From contig JACTML010000014.1 in the NCBI GenBank assembly GCA_014584635.1, positions 1 to 9,880 of the forward strand: a stretch of DNA of 9,880 nt, read 5' to 3'. This DNA comes from Nitrosomonas eutropha (GTDB taxonomy: Bacteria; Pseudomonadota; Gammaproteobacteria; Burkholderiales; Nitrosomonadaceae). Below are positions 7,246-9,880 of this stretch, piece after piece. Made by a program: the position numbers and the translations under genes. Within the stretch, counting starts at the first letter, position 1; the number at the start of each line of letters is the position of its first letter. The notes under the pieces were generated by a model that did no database searches, was not told the DNA's origin, and worked only from the letters and a program-made list of their open reading frames with translations.

Positions 7246-7291
7246 TGCTATGGTGTTCTAAATAAGCAAGTATAGTTTATTTGTATATTAG

Positions 7292-7337
7292 GGAGCTTCT
7301 GAATAAATCTATGTGTGTAGATTTATTCAGGAGTTCT
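7292..7337. repeat. Palindrome / long stem-loop in argD leader
   Basis: CTGAATAAATCTA (7299-7311) and TAGATTTATTCAG (7318-7330) are perfect inverted copies around a 6-base TGTGTG loop. The stem can extend to 7292/7337 with four Watson-Crick and three G-U pairs, 20 bp in all. There is no T-run after it, so it is not a standard terminator. Each arm, read inward from GGGAG or CAGAACTC, looks like an IS5-type inverted-repeat end (CTGAATAAATC), so it may be two element ends head to head or a miniature element. It could also act as an mRNA structure or an operator. Confidence 0.75.
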
Positions 7338-7360
7338 GGGTGGGGAGCTTTCCCAAGGTG

Positions 7361-7385
7361 CAGCGGCATGAGCCGCTGTGTTGTT
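7361..7385 (+). promoter_or_regulatory. GC-rich stem-loop before argD, attenuator-like
   Basis: CAGCGGC (7361-7367) and GCCGCTG (7372-7378) form a perfect 7-bp stem with loop ATGA, extendable by two G-U pairs. It is followed by TGTTGTTTC. The strong short stem before a T-rich tail, 38 bases upstream of the chosen argD start, could be a weak terminator or attenuator, or a translation-affecting hairpin. Confidence 0.4.
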
Positions 7386-7415
7386 TCAGAACAAGAAAAA
7401 CAAGGTGTGTTTTCT

Positions 7416-8603
7416 GTGTCTCATTTAATGAATACTTATGCGCGGCTTCCCGTTGCTTTTGTCAAGGGAGAAGGCGTTTGGCTGTGGGATGATCAGGGTA
7501 ATCGTTATCTTGATGCGTTGTCAGGAATAGCTGTTTGCGGGGTGGGGCATTGCCATCCGGAGCTGACAAAAGCGTTATGTGAGCAGGCAGCTGCATTAGT
7601 ACATACTTCCAATCTCTACCAAATCCAGAACCAGGAGCGTCTGGCTGACAGGTTAACCAGTCTGTCGGGCCTGGATAAGGCTTTTTTCTGTAATTCCGGA
7701 GCAGAGTCAAACGAGGCAGCTATTAAACTGGCGCGGCTTTATGGCCATAACCAGGGAATAGATCTGCCGACAATTATCGTTATGGAACGCTCGTTTCATG
7801 GCCGGACTATGGCAACGCTGACTGCTACGGGTAATCGCAAAACCCAGGCGGGGTTTGAGCCGTTACTCACAGGGTTTGTGCGTGTACCTTATGATGATCT
7901 GGAGGCGGTTAACAAGGTAGCGGCGGATAACAGGGAAGTCGTAGCGATCCTGTTGGAAACCTATCAGGGGGAAGGAGGGGTCAATTTTCCGCAAGCAAGC
8001 TATCTGCAGGGATTGCGCAAGATTTGTGATCAGAATAACTGGTTGCTGATGCTCGATGAAGTACAGTGCGGCTTGGGGCGAACCGGCAAATGGTTTGCTT
8101 TTCAGCACAGCAGCATCGTACCGGATGTTATGACTTTGGCGAAAGGATTGGGATCCGGCTTGCCGATTGGTGCCTGCCTGGCAGGTGGAAAAGCAGCCGA
8201 GGTATTCAAGCCTGGTAATCACGCATCTACTTTTGGTGGAAATCCGCTCGCGTGCAGAGCGGCGTTAGCTACACTTGATGTCATTGAACAGGAAGGACTG
8301 ATGGCGAATGCAGTGGCTATCGGCAGTTTCATGCGGGAAGAATTCAAGCAGAAATTACACGCCTGGCAGAATGTGCTGAAAATTCGCGGACAGGGAATGA
8401 TGATCGGGATTGAGTTGCCGCTACCCTGTGGCGAGCTTGTATCTGAAGCGCTGAAACGTCACCTGCTGATTAATGTAACGTCCGAGAAGGTAGTGCGGTT
8501 GCTGCCAGCATTGAATATGCAAAAAACGGAGGCAGCGCAAATAGTAAATGAAGTATCTGATCTGATTTCCCGGTTTCTTGAGAAGAGCCGGGAAAAGCAG
8601 TGA
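7416..8603 (+). CDS. argD: Acetylornithine aminotransferase
   Basis: A class III PLP aminotransferase that converts N-acetylglutamate semialdehyde to N-acetylornithine with glutamate as amino donor; members often also serve lysine synthesis as succinyldiaminopimelate aminotransferase. Motifs, numbered from the GTG start: N-S-G-A-E-S-N-E (93-100), S-F-H-G-R-T (126-131), L-D-E-V-Q-C-G-L-G-R-T-G (213-224, D214 contacting the cofactor), PLP lysine K243 in LAKGLGSGLPIGA, and S-T-F-G-G-N-P (271-277). The frame is open upstream to 7281, including an ATG at 7311. The conserved family start S-H-L-M-N-T-Y-A-R-L-P lies at GTG 7416, which has AAGG at 7402-7405. That gives 395 residues, normal for the family; an ATG at 7428 is the other option. 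The upstream open stretch consists of leader hairpins and has no family similarity. First gene of argD-argF-argG; cytoplasmic. Confidence 0.92.
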   Translation: MSHLMNTYARLPVAFVKGEGVWLWDDQGNRYLDALSGIAVCGVGHCHPELTKALCEQAAALVHTSNLYQIQNQERLADRLTSLSGLDKAFFCNSGAESNEAAIKLARLYGHNQGIDLPTIIVMERSFHGRTMATLTATGNRKTQAGFEPLLTGFVRVPYDDLEAVNKVAADNREVVAILLETYQGEGGVNFPQASYLQGLRKICDQNNWLLMLDEVQCGLGRTGKWFAFQHSSIVPDVMTLAKGLGSGLPIGACLAGGKAAEVFKPGNHASTFGGNPLACRAALATLDVIEQEGLMANAVAIGSFMREEFKQKLHAWQNVLKIRGQGMMIGIELPLPCGELVSEALKRHLLINVTSEKVVRLLPALNMQKTEAAQIVNEVSDLISRFLEKSREKQ

Positions 8604-8634
8604 TCGGAATCGGGGCGTAAACTGACGACTGTTG

Positions 8635-8673
8635 CTGATTACGGCCGAAGACGCTCTTATACGACGTAATTAG
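8635..8673 (+). other. Stem-loop between argD and argF
   Basis: CTGATTACG (8635-8643) pairs with CGTAATTAG (8665-8673), with eight Watson-Crick pairs and one G-T. Inside, AAGA (8648-8651) and TCTT (8655-8658) form a smaller stem. No T-run follows. It could stabilise or process the mRNA between two arginine genes. Confidence 0.4.
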
Positions 8674-8687
8674 TACACCAGTTTCTT

Positions 8688-8710
8688 TCCGGCTGTTCCC
8701 GGATATTTTT
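8688..8710 (+). terminator. Weak terminator-like hairpin just before argF
   Basis: TCCGG (8688-8692) and CCGGA (8699-8703) form a 5-bp stem with a 6-base loop, followed by TA and five T (8706-8710). It ends 17 bases before the argF ATG. The stem is short, so full termination is doubtful; partial termination or attenuation is possible. Confidence 0.3.
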
Positions 8711-8727
8711 GTTGATAGAAATTATTT

Positions 8728-9651
8728 ATGCAGATCAGGCATTTTTTGCAATTCAAGGATTTTGACCGGTTGGAGTACGAGTACTTATTTGACCGGACAC
8801 GCTGGATCAAGAATGAATTTAAACAGTATCGCCGTTACTGGCCGTTGACCGACCGCACACTGGCGATGGTTTTTGAAAAACATTCCACACGCACACGTCT
8901 TTCATTTGAAGCGGGAATGCATCAATTGGGCGGCAGCGCCATTTATCTTTCGACGCGCGATACCCAGCTGGGACGCGGTGAACCGGTGGAAGATGCCGCC
9001 AGAGTTATTTCGAGAATGGTTGATATCATCACGCTTCGCACGCATGAGCATCAAATTATTGAGCGATTTGCCGAGAATTCGCGTGTACCAGTCATCAATG
9101 GTCTGACAGATGAATATCATCCCTGTCAGATTTTAGCGGATATTTTTACTTTTATAGAACATCGCGGAAGTATCACGGGCAAAACCGTGGCCTGGATTGG
9201 TGATTCCAATAATGTCTGCAACGCGTGGTTACAGGCAGCTGAAATTTTTGATTTCAATGTGCATGTTTCTACTCCTCCTGGCTACGAAGTGGAACCCGAG
9301 CGAGCCGGTCTGTATGGTACGGATCACTATGAGCAGTTTTCCTCGCCACATGATGCGGTACAAGGGGTTGATCTGGTTACAACAGATGTGTGGACCAGCA
9401 TGGGATTTGAGAATGAGCAGGATACACGCAAGAATGATTTTGTGGATTTTCGCGTAGATGCCGAGATGATGGCCGGCGCGAAGAAAGAAGCGTTATTTAT
9501 GCATTGTTTGCCAGCGCATCGGGGAGAAGAAGTGGATGCGGAAGTTATTGACGGCCCTCAATCAGTTGTGTGGGATGAAGCTGAAAATCGATTGCATACA
9601 CAAAAAGCATTGATGGAATACTTGCTGCTGGGCAGAATTAACGTCAGATAA
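8728..9651 (+). CDS. argF: Ornithine carbamoyltransferase
   Basis: A 307-residue enzyme that joins carbamoyl phosphate and ornithine to give citrulline, the sixth step of arginine synthesis; normally a cytoplasmic trimer. The carbamoyl-phosphate site is S-T-R-T-R (53-57), with H-P-C-Q (131-134) completing it. The ornithine loop is D-x-x-x-S-M-G (220-226) and the catalytic H-C-L-P is at 259-262. These motifs fit the anabolic ornithine enzyme and not the acetylornithine variant, and agree with an argD that makes acetylornithine. The N-terminus M-Q-I-R-H-F-L-Q-F-K matches the usual start of betaproteobacterial ArgF as I recall it. The ribosome site is poor (GATAGAAA). It sits 124 bases after argD, with hairpins between, and 38 bases before argG. 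Confidence 0.95.
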   Translation: MQIRHFLQFKDFDRLEYEYLFDRTRWIKNEFKQYRRYWPLTDRTLAMVFEKHSTRTRLSFEAGMHQLGGSAIYLSTRDTQLGRGEPVEDAARVISRMVDIITLRTHEHQIIERFAENSRVPVINGLTDEYHPCQILADIFTFIEHRGSITGKTVAWIGDSNNVCNAWLQAAEIFDFNVHVSTPPGYEVEPERAGLYGTDHYEQFSSPHDAVQGVDLVTTDVWTSMGFENEQDTRKNDFVDFRVDAEMMAGAKKEALFMHCLPAHRGEEVDAEVIDGPQSVVWDEAENRLHTQKALMEYLLLGRINVR

Positions 9652-9663
9652 TCTGCTGATTAT
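9648..9663 (+). other. A/T-rich hairpin at the argF stop
   Basis: ATAATC (9648-9653) and GATTAT (9658-9663) form a 6-bp stem over TGCT, overlapping the argF stop codon. A run of T (9670-9675) comes seven bases later. It is too weak and too far from the T-run to call a terminator. argF-argG readthrough seems more likely. Confidence 0.25.
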
Positions 9664-9689
9664 TTGTCTATTTTTAATTGTTAAGAGCT

Positions 9690-9880
9690 ATGGATAAAAT
9701 TAGGAAAGCAGTACTGGCTTTTTCAGGAGGACTGGATACCTCGGTTATTCTGAAATGGCTGCAGGATACTTATCAGTGTGAGGTCGTTACTTTTACAGCA
9801 GATGTCGGGCAGGGTGAGGAAATTGAACCGGCGCGTGCCAAAGCTTTGCAGTTTGGTGTCAGGGAAGTTTTTATTGAAGA
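9690..9880 (+). CDS. argG: Argininosuccinate synthase, N-terminal part (cut by window end)
   Basis: The first 63 codons of an ATP-dependent enzyme that joins citrulline and aspartate to give argininosuccinate, the step after ArgF. Visible is the N-type ATP pyrophosphatase loop S-G-G-L-D-T-S (12-18), preceded by A-V-L-A-F, and A-D-V-G-Q-G-E-E (37-44), both diagnostic of ArgG. The ATG at 9690 has AAGAG (9682-9686) close upstream. The gene continues past the right edge, so nothing can be said about its integrity. It is placed 38 bases after argF and is probably cotranscribed with it. Confidence 0.95.
   Translation, partial: MDKIRKAVLAFSGGLDTSVILKWLQDTYQCEVVTFTADVGQGEEIEPARAKALQFGVREVFIE

Noticed and set aside
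7299..7330. ARG boxes (TGAAT...ATTCA) for ArgR upstream of argD
   Set aside because: TGAAT and ATTCA are present, but 20 bases lie between them. A standard ARG box is an 18-bp unit with a short A/T core, and there is no second box.
7281..7415. N-terminal extension of ArgD from TTG 7281 or ATG 7311
   Set aside because: The region is dominated by hairpins, has no family-like sequence, and the conserved ArgD start S-H-L-M-N-T-Y falls at 7416.

Overview
The window looks like chromosomal DNA of a betaproteobacterium, most likely a Nitrosomonas-type ammonia oxidizer. This rests on moderate GC content, the exosortase-associated lipoprotein PrsT, and an argD-argF-argG order common in Betaproteobacteria. 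The genus is inferred from recalled family resemblance, not from a search. All intact genes read on the + strand.

Layout. Positions 1-159 hold the tail ends of two related transposases in opposite orientation, so the DNA here folds back on itself. A quiet stretch with a promoter follows, leading to prsT (433-3225), a 930-residue TPR lipoprotein of PEP-CTERM/exosortase systems, closed by a good intrinsic terminator. cysM (3352-4239) encodes an O-acetylserine sulfhydrylase of the B type. A three-gene envelope operon follows (4428-7191): a YdbH-type AsmA-like protein, a small outer-membrane-type lipoprotein in the YnbE position, and a YdbL/DUF1318 periplasmic protein. In E. coli the equivalent trio supports phospholipid movement between inner and outer membranes. 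The last block is arginine biosynthesis: argD (start placed at the GTG at 7416), argF (8728-9651) and the first 63 codons of argG, cut by the window end. Together these give the acetylornithine aminotransferase, ornithine carbamoyltransferase and argininosuccinate synthase steps.

The gaps hold most of the unexplained structure. These are the inverted transposase ends at 53-119, a 13-bp perfect palindrome plus a GC-rich stem-loop in the argD leader (7292-7378), and stem-loops between argD and argF. I found no tRNA, rRNA, CRISPR array or complete insertion sequence. I did not find a clearly new multi-gene system. The least described parts are the divergent YnbE-position lipoprotein, the argD leader and the transposase graveyard.
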